Shown: positions 23,783 to 33,432 of the stretch, piece after piece
Numbering within the stretch: the stretch's first letter is position 1
Layout of the letters: every line of letters starts with the position of its first letter
Assembly: GCA_029237735.1 (NCBI GenBank)
Contig: JAQZBU010000024.1
Span: 1 to 35,657 of the forward strand
Length of the DNA: 35,657 nucleotides
Source of the DNA: Ramlibacter sp.
GTDB taxonomy: Bacteria > Pseudomonadota > Gammaproteobacteria > Burkholderiales > Burkholderiaceae_C
Reading direction: 5' to 3'
Notes under the pieces: model-generated
Databases searched by the model: none
Told to the model about the DNA's origin: nothing
What the model saw: the letters and a program-made list of their open reading frames with translations, nothing else
Made by a program: the position numbers and the translations under genes

Positions 23783-25006
23783 CTACCGCGGCTTCTTCGC
23801 CAGCATGAACAGCATCGACCCCGATCCCGCCACCAGGGCCAGCACGGTGAAGCCCGCGCGGTAGTTGCCGGTGGCGTCGGCGAACATGCCGGCCACCATC
23901 GGGCCGGCCACCTGGCCTATCGCGATGATGAAAGCCGACAGGCCCATGATCATGCCGATGGCCTGCAAACCAAAATAGTCAGCGCGCATGGCCTGCATGA
24001 AGGGTCCGCGCAGGCCCCAGGCCACGCCATGCACCACGGCGAAGCCGCCGACCAGCGCCGGATGCGACCCGTAGGTCAGCAGCAGCAAGCCCACCATGTG
24101 GCCGAGCATGCAGGCCGCCGCCACATACCGCTTGTCGAACCTGTCGCCAATGGCGGCGCCCGCCAGCATCCCGGCCGCCTGCGCGACCGTCATGAGCGTG
24201 ATCACGAGCGAGGCTTGCGCCACCGAGTAGCCCAGGCCTTCCTTCATGTGGGAGATGGCGTGGACGTTTACGGCAGTCACCACCAGCAGCGCGAAGCCGT
24301 GCGCCAGTGCCAATAGCCAGAACGCGCGGGTGCGCAATGCCTCGCGGGCGGTGAACTCGCGGTGTGGCAGCTCGTGCTCGGCCGAGTCGTCATCGGCGCG
24401 GGGTGGTGCCGGCGGCAGGCCATCCACCGTCTCGCCCATTTCCGCGGGCGTGCGGCGCACCACGCGTGCCAGCGGCACCCCGGCCAGGATGGCCAGCACT
24501 CCCGAGCCGAAGGCCGTGACCCGCCAGCCGTAAGTCTGCATGACCCAACCCACGAGTGGTACCACGATGCCACCCAGCGCCAGGCCCAGGCTCATGAACG
24601 ACAGCGCGCGCGCCCGTTTGCGGTGGAACCAGTGGACCACTGCGACAGTGAGGGGAAAGTAACCACCGAGGCTGGCGCCCACGGCGATCAGCAGAACGGC
24701 GCCGTAGAAGCCGCCGATCGTGTCGATCTGGCTGAGCGCCATGAAGCCGAGGCCGAACAGCACGATGCCCGCTTGAATGATCGTGCGGGGGCCGAAGCGG
24801 TCAATGATCCAGCCCAGCGCAGGGCCGAGCAGTGCGCCCTCGATCGATTGCAGCGCGGCGCCGCCGGACAGGGCCGTCTTGCTCCAGCCCTTCTCGTCGG
24901 AGAGCACCGCCACGTAGGCGCCGAAAGCCTGCAGCAGCAGGCCACCGATCAGCAGCTGGATGCCCGCCGCGGCGCCGACGATCTTCCATCCGTAGAAGAT
25001 TTTCAA
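23783..25006 (-). CDS. MFS transporter, OFA/monocarboxylate-type
   Basis: The protein has 407 residues. It starts at a TTG (25006); no in-frame ATG occurs between the upstream stop and this site, and the resulting N-terminus MKIFYGWKIV fits the F-YGW-x-V start common in this MFS branch. About twelve membrane segments are present, in two halves split by a polar loop near 195-220. The motif A loop is GWIIDRFGPR (65-74), and a second copy-like GDRFDKR is at the start of the second half. Related proteins carry monocarboxylates and other small organic acids. It is the last gene of the minus-strand array, 90 bases downstream of gabD. It may export or import an acid of the pathway, but substrate assignment is not possible. 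Confidence 0.88.
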   Translation of the reverse strand: MKIFYGWKIVGAAAGIQLLIGGLLLQAFGAYVAVLSDEKGWSKTALSGGAALQSIEGALLGPALGWIIDRFGPRTIIQAGIVLFGLGFMALSQIDTIGGFYGAVLLIAVGASLGGYFPLTVAVVHWFHRKRARALSFMSLGLALGGIVVPLVGWVMQTYGWRVTAFGSGVLAILAGVPLARVVRRTPAEMGETVDGLPPAPPRADDDSAEHELPHREFTAREALRTRAFWLLALAHGFALLVVTAVNVHAISHMKEGLGYSVAQASLVITLMTVAQAAGMLAGAAIGDRFDKRYVAAACMLGHMVGLLLLTYGSHPALVGGFAVVHGVAWGLRGPFMQAMRADYFGLQAIGMIMGLSAFIIAIGQVAGPMVAGMFADATGNYRAGFTVLALVAGSGSMLFMLAKKPR

Positions 25007-25067
25007 ACGAGCGCTCGCATCGACATCCGCGCAAGTTTAGCCGCGGATTCGAAGTGATTACGCCAGT

Positions 25068-25109
25068 TTTACTTCAGCACCCTTACTTCAACAGGCTCAC
25101 TTCAACACG
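25068..25109. repeat. Three 14-base direct repeats spanning the gabD stop codon
   Basis: The hexamer ACTTCA occurs at 25071, 25085 and 25099, exactly 14 bases apart, within a wider imperfect unit. On the minus strand each unit reads TGAAGT followed by G/A-A. The first copy contains the real gabD stop (TGA, 25097-25099) and the later copies contain TAA. It looks like a small tandem duplication of the gene end. Confidence 0.6.
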
Positions 25110-26575
25110 TCGCCGATGCACAAATACTTCATCTCGACGTATTCGTCCATGCCATGGTGCGAACCCTCGCGGCCCAGGCCCGACTGCTTTACTCCCCCGA
25201 AAGGCACGTGCTCGGTGGCGATGATGCCGACGTTGATGCCGACCATGCCGTATTCCAGCGCTTCGCTCACGCGGAAGATGCGGCCCACGTCGCGGCTGTA
25301 GAAGTAGCTGGCCAGTCCGAATTCGGTGTTGTTCGCGGCCGCTATCGCTTCCTGCTCGGTCTTGAACTTGAAGACAGGTGCCACCGGGCCGAAGGTTTCT
25401 TCCTTCGCGCACAGCATGCTGCCCGTCGCGTCGGCGATCACCGTGGGCTGGAAGAACTGGCCCTGCAGCTTCTTGCCGCCGACCGTCACGCGGCCGCCCT
25501 GGGCGATGGCATCGGCTACGTGGCGCTCCACTTTCTCCACCGCCGCATCTTCTATCAGCGGGCCTTGCACCACACCGTCCTCGAAACCGTTGCCGACTTT
25601 CAGCGCCTCGACCTTGGCCGAGAACTTCTTGACAAACTGGTCGTAAACCCCTTCCTGCACGTAGATGCGGTTGGCGCACACGCAGGTCTGGCCGGCATTG
25701 CGGTACTTGCTAGCCATGGCGCCTTCGACGGCCGAATCGATGTCGGCGTCGTCGAACACGATGAAGGGCGCGTTGCCGCCCAGCTCCAGGCTGAGCTTCT
25801 TGACCGTGGGCGCGCTCTGCGCCATCAGGATGCGGCCCACTTCGGTGGAGCCGGTGAAGCTGATGTGGCGAACAACGTCGCTCGCGCAGAACACCTTGCC
25901 CACGGCGATGCTGTTGGGGCCGTCGGCGGTGAGCAGGTTCAGCACGCCGGCCGGGATGCCCGCGCGCATCGCGAGTTCGGCCGCGGCCAGCGCCGTCAGG
26001 GGCGTGAGCTCGGCCGGTTTGATGACGACGGGGCAGCCAGCGGCCAGGGCCGGCGCGACCTTGCGCGTGATCATTGCCAGCGGGAAGTTCCAGGGCGTGA
26101 TGGCGGCGCACACGCCGATCGGCTGGCGGATCACCATCAGGCGGCGGTTATTGTCGAACTGGGGCAGGGTTTCGCCGTTGACGCGCTTGGCCTCCTCGGC
26201 GAACCACTCAACGAAGCTCGCGCCGTAGGCGACCTCGCCCTTGGCTTCGGGGAAGGGCTTGCCCTGCTCGGCCGTCATGATGCGGCCGAGGTCTTCCTGG
26301 TTGGCCATCAGCAGGTCATACCACTTGCGCAGGATGATGCTGCGCTCCTTGGCCGTTTTCGTGCGCCAGGCCGGCCAGGCGGCATTGGCGGCGGCGATGG
26401 CGGCCTCGGCTTCTTTCGGGCCCAGGTTGGCCACATCGGCCAGCTTCGCGCCGTTGCTGGGGTCGTGCACATCGAAGCGTGTGTCACCCTTGACCCATTC
26501 GCCGTTGATGAGGGCGTCGGTCTTGAGGAGGGTGGGGTCCTTCAGCAGGGCGAGGGGGGAAGTCTTCATATCCAT
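25097..26575 (-). CDS. gabD: Succinate-semialdehyde dehydrogenase (NAD(P)+)
   Basis: The protein has 492 residues from the ATG at 26575, preceded by AGAAGG; an ATG two codons later is possible. It is a complete aldehyde dehydrogenase: PWNFP (161-165) with Asn163, KPAE (186-189), FTGSTEVG in the cofactor loop, general base E264 (LELGG) and nucleophile C298 in GQTCVCANR. The second Cys (C300) two residues on is typical of SSADH, in which it can form a redox-switch disulphide. The start and end (LLKTDALINGEW, GREGSHHGMDEYVEMKY) are characteristic of GabD. It oxidises succinate semialdehyde to succinate. It follows the ureohydrolase by 31 bases. Confidence 0.94.
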   Translation of the reverse strand: MDMKTSPLALLKDPTLLKTDALINGEWVKGDTRFDVHDPSNGAKLADVANLGPKEAEAAIAAANAAWPAWRTKTAKERSIILRKWYDLLMANQEDLGRIMTAEQGKPFPEAKGEVAYGASFVEWFAEEAKRVNGETLPQFDNNRRLMVIRQPIGVCAAITPWNFPLAMITRKVAPALAAGCPVVIKPAELTPLTALAAAELAMRAGIPAGVLNLLTADGPNSIAVGKVFCASDVVRHISFTGSTEVGRILMAQSAPTVKKLSLELGGNAPFIVFDDADIDSAVEGAMASKYRNAGQTCVCANRIYVQEGVYDQFVKKFSAKVEALKVGNGFEDGVVQGPLIEDAAVEKVERHVADAIAQGGRVTVGGKKLQGQFFQPTVIADATGSMLCAKEETFGPVAPVFKFKTEQEAIAAANNTEFGLASYFYSRDVGRIFRVSEALEYGMVGINVGIIATEHVPFGGVKQSGLGREGSHHGMDEYVEMKYLCIGDVLK

Positions 26576-26606
26576 GGATTGCCTTCTTTCTCTACAACAG
26601 TGACTC

Positions 26607-27557
26607 TCACCGATAGCGTACACCCGGAAGCACACACAGCATTTCGTAAGCGAGATTCGCGCCCAGCAGGGCCGTGTTGCCACTGGGATCGTACGCCGGC
26701 GCCACCTCGACCAGATCGCCACCTACCACGTTCAGCCCGCGGCAGCCGCGCACGATCTCCAGCGCCTGTGGGACGGTGAGGCCGCCGATCTCCGGTGTGC
26801 CCGTGCCGCCGGCGAATGCAGGGTCCACCCCGTCGATGTCGAAGGTGATGTACACCGGCTGGCTCGGCCCAACGCGCTCGCGCACCTGTGCCATGAGCGG
26901 CGTGAGCGTCTGGTACCAGACCTCGTGGGCCTGCACGACGGTGAAGCCCTGTCGCCGCGGCCAGTCGAAGTCGTCGGCCGCATATCCCGTGCCGCGCAGG
27001 CCGATCTGCCAGACCTTGTCGCAGGCGAGCAGCCCTTCATCCACCGCGCGGCGAAACGGCGTGCCGTGCGCCACGATTTCACCGAACATGGTGTCGTTGA
27101 CGTCGGCATGAGCATCGACGTGTACCAAGGCCACGGGGCCGTGCTTCTTCGCCACTGCGCGCAGGATGGGCAGCGCGATGGTGTGGTCGCCGCCCAGTGT
27201 GATCGGGCGGCAGTTCGCGGCCAGCACCTCGTCGTAGAAGGCCGTGATGATGTCCAGCGATTTTTCGAGCGAATAGGTGTTGATCGCAACGTCGCCCAGG
27301 TCAGCGACCTGCAGCGTGTCGAACGGCGCGGCGCCGGTCGCCATGTTGTAGGGCCGAAGCAGCGCTGACTCGGCACGAATCTCGCGCGGGCCGAAGCGCG
27401 CGCCGGGGCGATTGGAGGTGCCGATGTCCAGCGGCACGCCGATGAAGGCGGCGTCCAGCCCCTGCGGCGAGGCAGCGGTTGGCAGCCGCATCATCGTCGC
27501 CAGGCCGGCGAAGCGTGGCATCGCGTTGCCGCTTTGCGGCTGGTTGCGCGGGGTCAT
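26607..27557 (-). CDS. Agmatinase-family ureohydrolase, likely guanidinobutyrase
   Basis: The protein has 316 residues. Its ATG at 27557 overlaps the permease stop by four bases. The two-manganese centre is complete: H125 (GGDHT), D148, H150 and D152 (DAHAD), D240 and D242 (FDIDGVDPAFAGGTGTPE). The early segment QPQSGNAMPRFAGLATMMRLP closely resembles the N-terminus I recall for guanidinobutyrases (GbuA), which supports keeping the longer start. Such enzymes release urea from guanidino compounds. With GABA aminotransferase and SSADH in the same array, 4-guanidinobutyrate to GABA is the reaction that best links to the neighbours. Agmatine to putrescine remains an alternative. Nothing here can handle putrescine by itself except the importer. 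Confidence 0.9.
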   Translation of the reverse strand: MTPRNQPQSGNAMPRFAGLATMMRLPTAASPQGLDAAFIGVPLDIGTSNRPGARFGPREIRAESALLRPYNMATGAAPFDTLQVADLGDVAINTYSLEKSLDIITAFYDEVLAANCRPITLGGDHTIALPILRAVAKKHGPVALVHVDAHADVNDTMFGEIVAHGTPFRRAVDEGLLACDKVWQIGLRGTGYAADDFDWPRRQGFTVVQAHEVWYQTLTPLMAQVRERVGPSQPVYITFDIDGVDPAFAGGTGTPEIGGLTVPQALEIVRGCRGLNVVGGDLVEVAPAYDPSGNTALLGANLAYEMLCVLPGVRYR

Positions 27558-28378
27558 CTGGCCCTGCGGCCGCGCAGCCATTCCAGCACGAGCAGCAGGC
27601 TGGTGGTGAAAATGATCAACAGCGTGGCCACCGCGGCGATCGTGGGCGTGATGTTCTCTCGAATGCCGGTGAACATCTGCCGCGGCAGCGTCACCTGTTC
27701 GGGGCCGGCCAGGAACAACGTGACCACCACCTCGTCGAACGAGGTCGCGAACGCGAACAGCGCGCCCGAGATCACGCCGGGCGCGATCACCGGCAGCGTC
27801 ACGCGAAAGAACGTGCGCAGCGGCCCGGCGCCGAGGCTGAGCGATGCGCGCACCAGGTTGTGGTTGAAACCTTGCAGCGTGGCGAGCACGGTGGTCAGCA
27901 CGAAGGGTGCGCCCAGCGCCGCGTGCACGACGATCAGGCCCGCGTAGCTGTCCACCAGGCCGAGCGGCGCGAAGAACAGGTAGGTGGCGACGCCCACGAC
28001 GACGATGGGCACCACCATCGGCGCGATCAGAACGCTCATCAGTGCGCCCTTGTACGGGAAGTCGGTGCGCGCCAGGCCCACTGCCGCCATGGTGCCCAGC
28101 ACGGTGGCGATCACCGTCGCCATCGGTGCGACGATGAAGCTGTTGCGCGCCGCGCGTATCCAGTCGCCCGAGGTGAACAGGTTCTCGTACCATTTGAGCG
28201 ACCAGCCGGGGATGGGGTAGACGAGGAACGACGAATCCGAGAAGGACAGCGGCACGATCACCGCGATCGGCACAAGCAGGAAGGCCAGCACCGCGACGCA
28301 GGCGACGCGCAAGGCCCACCAGCCGAGTTTGTCCAACGCGGTGGCGTAAGCGGGAAAGACGGGCAACACGCGCATCAT
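27554..28378 (-). CDS. ABC importer permease, PotC type
   Basis: The protein has 274 residues from the first of two adjacent ATGs (28378 or 28375). The start is four bases after the upstream permease stop. Six membrane segments are visible. The EAA loop reads VRASLSLGAGPLRTFF and the following PVIAPG is typical of the spermidine/putrescine type. The periplasmic loop contains PGWSLKWYENLF, another PotC hallmark. It pairs with the PotB-like gene to form the channel. Confidence 0.93.
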   Translation of the reverse strand: MMRVLPVFPAYATALDKLGWWALRVACVAVLAFLLVPIAVIVPLSFSDSSFLVYPIPGWSLKWYENLFTSGDWIRAARNSFIVAPMATVIATVLGTMAAVGLARTDFPYKGALMSVLIAPMVVPIVVVGVATYLFFAPLGLVDSYAGLIVVHAALGAPFVLTTVLATLQGFNHNLVRASLSLGAGPLRTFFRVTLPVIAPGVISGALFAFATSFDEVVVTLFLAGPEQVTLPRQMFTGIRENITPTIAAVATLLIIFTTSLLLVLEWLRGRRAR

Positions 28379-28382
28379 GGCT

Positions 28383-29633
28383 TCAGCCCAGGTTGAGTTC
28401 GGACTTGACGACGCGGCGGTACACCGCATACAGCACCAGCGTCGCGGCGAGCAGCAGCGCGCCGAGCGCGGCGGCCATGCCCCAGTTGACGTTCACGTTG
28501 GTGTACTGCGCCACGTAATACGACAGCATCTGGTCGTCCGCGCCGCCGAGCAGGGCTGGCGTCACGTAATAGCCGATGGCCAGGATGAACACCAGCAGCC
28601 CGCCGGCCCCGATGCCGGGATACGTCTGCGGCACATACACGCGGAAGAACGCCGCCAGCGGCGAGCTGCCCAGGGATATGGCTGCCCGCAGGTAGGTCGG
28701 CGGCACGCCCTTCATCACGCTGTACAACGGCAAGATCATGAAGGGCAGCAGGATGTGCACCATGGCAATGATGACGCCGGTGCGGTTGAACAACAGCGCG
28801 AGCGGCTGCTCGATGAGATCGAGCGCCATCACCGCGCGGTTGACGAGGCCGGCCGATTGCAGCAGCACGATCCAGGCAGCAACCCGCACCAGGATCGAAG
28901 TCCAGAAGGGCACCAGCACCAGGATCATGAGAACGTTGGCGCGCCGCGGCGGCAGGGTGCTGAGCCAGTACGCCAGCGGGTAGCCGAGCAGCAGGCACCA
29001 GAGCGTGACCACCGCGCTGATACCGAAGGTACGCGCGAGGATGCTGCCGAACACACGCTGGTCAGGCGGCATGCGCTCGATGGCGCCCTGGGCGTCGCGG
29101 CGCAAATCCACCGAGGCCAGCAGATAGTCGCCGGTCCAGCGTGAACCGTTCTTGGCGATCGCCTGCCAGTACTTGGGCTCGGTCCAGCGTTCGTCCACCG
29201 CGACGAGGCGTGCCTTGACGTCGGCGGGGCCGGCGGCGCCCTCCAGCGGCAGGGCCTTGTAGGTGTTCATGACCAGCGAGCGGGCGCCGGCCACTTCGGA
29301 ATTGAGACGGCGCGCCAGCGCGCCCGCATCGGCGCGGTCCGGCAGGGCGCCGAGGTCCGCGGCGATGGCAACGAACGCCTCGTCGGGCGGCACGCCCTCG
29401 CGGTTCCAATCCTGCAGCACCACCACCGTGCGCGGCAGCGCGTTAGCCACTTCCGGGTTTTCTACAGCGCGTTTCAGCAACGCGGCGATCGGCACCAGGA
29501 AAGTGGCCAGCAGGAAGACAAGCAGCGGCAAGGTGAGCGCGATGGCGCGCAGCCTGCGCCGCCGTTCGCCGCGCGATACGGATTGCCGCAGTGCGCGCGC
29601 GTCGGCGATGCCGGGGAGGGTGAGGGTGGTCAT
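28383..29633 (-). CDS. ABC importer permease, PotB type, with extended periplasmic loop
   Basis: The protein has 416 residues from the ATG at 29633. It is longer than the usual 280-300 residues of PotB. A cytoplasmic end (SRGERRRRLRAIAL) is followed by TM1 at about 31-50. Then comes a hydrophilic periplasmic insert of about 150 residues (roughly 55-205: ALPDRADAGALARRLN, WTEPKYWQAI). The remaining segments follow, with the EAA loop LRAAISLGSSPLAAFFRVYVP around 318-338. This larger loop is seen in a subset of PotB-like permeases. It is separated from the binding-protein gene by 132 bases, mostly a palindromic repeat. Confidence 0.92.
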   Translation of the reverse strand: MTTLTLPGIADARALRQSVSRGERRRRLRAIALTLPLLVFLLATFLVPIAALLKRAVENPEVANALPRTVVVLQDWNREGVPPDEAFVAIAADLGALPDRADAGALARRLNSEVAGARSLVMNTYKALPLEGAAGPADVKARLVAVDERWTEPKYWQAIAKNGSRWTGDYLLASVDLRRDAQGAIERMPPDQRVFGSILARTFGISAVVTLWCLLLGYPLAYWLSTLPPRRANVLMILVLVPFWTSILVRVAAWIVLLQSAGLVNRAVMALDLIEQPLALLFNRTGVIIAMVHILLPFMILPLYSVMKGVPPTYLRAAISLGSSPLAAFFRVYVPQTYPGIGAGGLLVFILAIGYYVTPALLGGADDQMLSYYVAQYTNVNVNWGMAAALGALLLAATLVLYAVYRRVVKSELNLG

Positions 29634-29656
29634 ATGTTTGCCGTGCCGGACTGGAG

Positions 29657-29741
29657 GGTTGTCATGCCGGACTTGATCCGGCATCCATCGTTGAGTGCGG
29701 GTGCGGTGGGATGGATTGCGGGTCAAGCCCGCAATGACAAC
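29657..29741. repeat. REP-like palindromic doublet in the importer operon
   Basis: Two stem-loops occur in this 85-base stretch. The first is ATGCCGGA (29664-29671) with TCCGGCAT (29677-29684); the second is ATTGCGGG (29715-29722) with CCCGCAAT (29728-29735). The ends carry the 8-base inverted repeat GTTGTCAT (29657-29664) and ATGACAAC (29734-29741). A further partial copy (CCGCAATGACAAC) follows at 29749. Dispersed elements with this style (GTCAT...TTGATCCGG, GGGTCAAGCCCGC) are common in proteobacterial intergenic DNA. Copy number elsewhere in the genome is not visible here. Confidence 0.8.
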
Positions 29742-29765
29742 CTGGGGGCCGCAATGACAACTCCT

Positions 29766-30794
29766 TTACTGCGTGGCCCAGGCGGCGAAACGCTTTTCCA
29801 GCTCTTCGCCCTGGTCGGCCCAGAACTTCACGTTGAACTGCACCGCGGTCTTGGCGTTCTGCGGCGCCGTCGGCAGGTTGGCCAGCACCTTCGGGTCGAG
29901 CTTGGCGAGCGCCTTGTTGTTCGTCGGGCCGTAGGCGATGTTGCGCGCGTACTCGGCCTGCGCGTCGGGGGAGCTGGCGAAGGCGATGAACTTCAGCGCG
30001 GCTTCCTTGTTGGGCGTGCCCTTGGTGATGGTCCAGTAGTCCAGGTCGTAGATGCCGCCGGTCCAGGTGATCTTCAGGTTCTTGCCTTCGCGGGCGGCGG
30101 CGTCGATGCGGCCGTTGTAGGCCGTGCTCATCACCACGTCGCCGGCCACCAGGAACTGCGGCGGCTGCGCGCCGGCTTCCCACCACTGGATGTTGGGCTT
30201 GAGCTCGGTGAGCTTCTTGAACGCGCGGTCTGCGCCTTCCTTGGTGGCGAGCACCTTGTAGACATCGGCCGGCGCAACGCCGTCCGCCATCAGCGCGAAC
30301 TCGACGTTGTAGCGTGCGCCCTTGCGCATGCCGCGCTTGCCGGGGAATTTCTTCACGTCCCAGAAATCGGCCCAGGTGACCGGCGGGGTCTTCAGCTTGT
30401 CGGCGTTGTAGGCCATCACGGTGGACCACACGAAGATGCCGATACCGCATTCAGTGACGGCTGCGGGCACGAAGTCGCCCTTGGCGCCGATCTTCGAGTA
30501 ATCGAGCTTCTCGAACAGGCCCTCGTCGCAGCCGCGCGCCACGTCCGGCGATTCGACCTCGACGATGTCCCAGGTAACCTTCTTGGTCTCGACCATGGCC
30601 TTGATCTTGGCCTGCTCGCCGTTGTATTCCACCGGCACGACCTTGATGCCGCTCTTCTCGATCGGCTCGTAGAACGCCTTCTTCTGCGCGTTCGCGTTGG
30701 CACCGCCGAAGTTGACGATCGTCAACTGCGTCTGCGCCATCGCCGGCAGCAAGACCGCCGCCAAGGCGGCGATTGCGAGGGGTTTGAAGTTCAT
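29766..30794 (-). CDS. Periplasmic binding protein of a spermidine/putrescine-type importer (PotD-like)
   Basis: The protein has 342 residues from the ATG at 30794, preceded by AGGAG at six bases. The signal peptide is residues 1-20 (PAMA before the cut). The mature protein begins with the QLTIVNFGGANANAQKKAFYEP pattern of PotD-like proteins in which the first strand ends in NFGG. Other family features: WDIVEVESPDVARGCDEGL, TPPVTWADFWDV and KFPGKRGMR. Ligands of this type of protein include polyamines, GABA and guanidino acids. Specificity is unknown. Confidence 0.93.
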   Translation of the reverse strand: MNFKPLAIAALAAVLLPAMAQTQLTIVNFGGANANAQKKAFYEPIEKSGIKVVPVEYNGEQAKIKAMVETKKVTWDIVEVESPDVARGCDEGLFEKLDYSKIGAKGDFVPAAVTECGIGIFVWSTVMAYNADKLKTPPVTWADFWDVKKFPGKRGMRKGARYNVEFALMADGVAPADVYKVLATKEGADRAFKKLTELKPNIQWWEAGAQPPQFLVAGDVVMSTAYNGRIDAAAREGKNLKITWTGGIYDLDYWTITKGTPNKEAALKFIAFASSPDAQAEYARNIAYGPTNNKALAKLDPKVLANLPTAPQNAKTAVQFNVKFWADQGEELEKRFAAWATQ

Positions 30795-30824
30795 GCGTGT
30801 CTCCTGGGTTGAATGGGAAGGGGG

Positions 30825-31973
<1,149 letters not shown>

Positions 31974-31980
31974 GGCTGCC

Positions 31981-33276
31981 TCAGGCGGCACAGGCGTTCA
32001 GGCAGTCGCCGAGGAGGCCAACGCCTTCATCCAGCAGCGCGTCACTGGCCGTGAGGGGCACCAGGATACGCACCACATTGCCCCAGGTTCCGCAGGTGAG
32101 CAGGATCAGCCCGCGCTTGCCGGCTTCGGCCGCGATGCGCTTGGCCAGATCGGCGTCGGGCTGGTTCACGTCGCCGTCCCGGCACACCTCGAAAGCGACC
32201 ATCGCGCCCAGGCCGCGCAGCGCGGTCATCGAGCGGTGGCGCTGTGCCAGTGTCTTGAGCGCGGAGGTCAGGCGTTCGCCTACGGCGTGAGCGCGCTGCA
32301 GGATGTTCTCTTTCTCGAAGACGTCCAGCACGGCCAGCGCCGCGGCGCAGCCGATGGGGCTGCCCGCGTACGTGCCGCCCAGGCCGCCGGGCGCGGGCGC
32401 GTCCATGATCTCCGCGCGGCCGATCACCGCCGACAGCGGGAAGCCGCCTGCCAGCGACTTGGCGACGGTGGTCAGGTCCGCCGCCACGCCCATCTGCTCC
32501 ATCGCGAACCAGGTGCCGGTGCGGCCCGCGCCGGTCTGCACCTCGTCGGCGATCAGCACGATGCCGTGCGTGTCGCACAGCTCGCGCAGGCGCTGCATCA
32601 ATTGCGGGGGCGCTACGTTGAAGCCGCCTTCGCCCTGCACGGGTTCGATGATGATCGCTGCCACCCGCGCAGCCTCGATGTCGTTGCGGAAGATCGCCGC
32701 GATCGACGCCATGGCGTCGTCCACCGTCACGCCGCGCGCCGCTTCCGGGAAGACAGCGTGGAACACATCGGCAGGGAAGGGGCCGAAGCCCGTCTTGTAC
32801 GGCGCGACCTTGCCCGTCATGCCCAGGGTGAGGAGCGTGCGGCCGTGGTAGCCGCCGCCAAAGGCGATGACGCCAGGCCGGCCGGTGTGGGCGCGCGCGA
32901 TCTTGATCGCGTTCTCGACGGCTTCAGCGCCGGTGGTCAGGAAGATGGTTTTCTTGGCGAAGTCGCCCGGCGCCATGGCATTGAGCCGCTCCGCCAGTTC
33001 GATGTACGGCTCGTACGGCAGCACCTGGAAGGCTGTGTGCGTGAAACGGTCCAGCTGCTCCTTCACCGCGGCAATCACCGCCGGGTGGCGGTGGCCGGTG
33101 TTGAGCACGGCAATGCCGCCGGCGAAGTCGATGTAGCGGCGTCCCTCGACGTCGTACACCTCGGCGTTTTCCGCCCGGGCGGCGAAGATCGGGTAGGCGT
33201 GGCCGACGCCACGGGGCACGGCGGCCTGGCGGCGGGCCATCAGGGCGGCGTTGGTGAGGTGAAGCTCTCGTTGCAT
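31981..33276 (-). CDS. gabT: 4-Aminobutyrate aminotransferase-type class III aminotransferase
   Basis: The protein has 431 residues from the ATG at 33276, with AGGA at five bases. The fold is type I, class III. Features: the TGAEAVENAIKIAR segment (115-128) typical of GabT, the PLP-binding Lys273 (TVAKSLAGGFP), D244 in LIADEVQTGAGRTG, GGGYHGRT (140-147), and a GGTYAGSP region. GabT transfers the amino group of GABA to 2-oxoglutarate, giving succinate semialdehyde and glutamate. It precedes the importer genes on the minus strand and is divergent from the MocR-type regulator. 5-Aminovalerate and other omega-amino acids are possible substrates too. Confidence 0.94.
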   Translation of the reverse strand: MQRELHLTNAALMARRQAAVPRGVGHAYPIFAARAENAEVYDVEGRRYIDFAGGIAVLNTGHRHPAVIAAVKEQLDRFTHTAFQVLPYEPYIELAERLNAMAPGDFAKKTIFLTTGAEAVENAIKIARAHTGRPGVIAFGGGYHGRTLLTLGMTGKVAPYKTGFGPFPADVFHAVFPEAARGVTVDDAMASIAAIFRNDIEAARVAAIIIEPVQGEGGFNVAPPQLMQRLRELCDTHGIVLIADEVQTGAGRTGTWFAMEQMGVAADLTTVAKSLAGGFPLSAVIGRAEIMDAPAPGGLGGTYAGSPIGCAAALAVLDVFEKENILQRAHAVGERLTSALKTLAQRHRSMTALRGLGAMVAFEVCRDGDVNQPDADLAKRIAAEAGKRGLILLTCGTWGNVVRILVPLTASDALLDEGVGLLGDCLNACAA

Positions 33277-33432
33277 GTCATTCCTTTGGCAGTGCAGGGC
33301 GCAGGCAATTGCGTCCGGGTTGCCATGACTGTAGGTAGAGAGCGCCGGGACTAACATATACAGATGTGCCTGTAGGGCCGATGCACTGTGCAGGTCCCCC
33401 GGCCTATACATATAAACCCTTAGCCTTCCCCG
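33277..33432. promoter_or_regulatory. gabT-MocR divergent control region
   Basis: 156 bases separate the two divergent genes. Repeated motifs are visible: ACATATA at 33354-33360 and 33408-33414; CTGTAGG at 33329-33335 and 33370-33376; and an inverted pair TACAG (33359-33363)/CTGTA (33370-33374). Possible -10 sequences: TATACA (33405-33410) for the regulator and TATGTT on the minus strand near 33360-33354 for gabT. MocR proteins commonly bind paired repeats between divergent genes. I cannot fix which motif is the site. Confidence 0.4.

Noticed and set aside
25154..26779. Plus-strand open frame of 541 codons opposite gabD
   Set aside because: The composition is that of an antisense shadow (Arg, His, Ala, Gly) and it has no domain. 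gabD is complete with catalytic residues.
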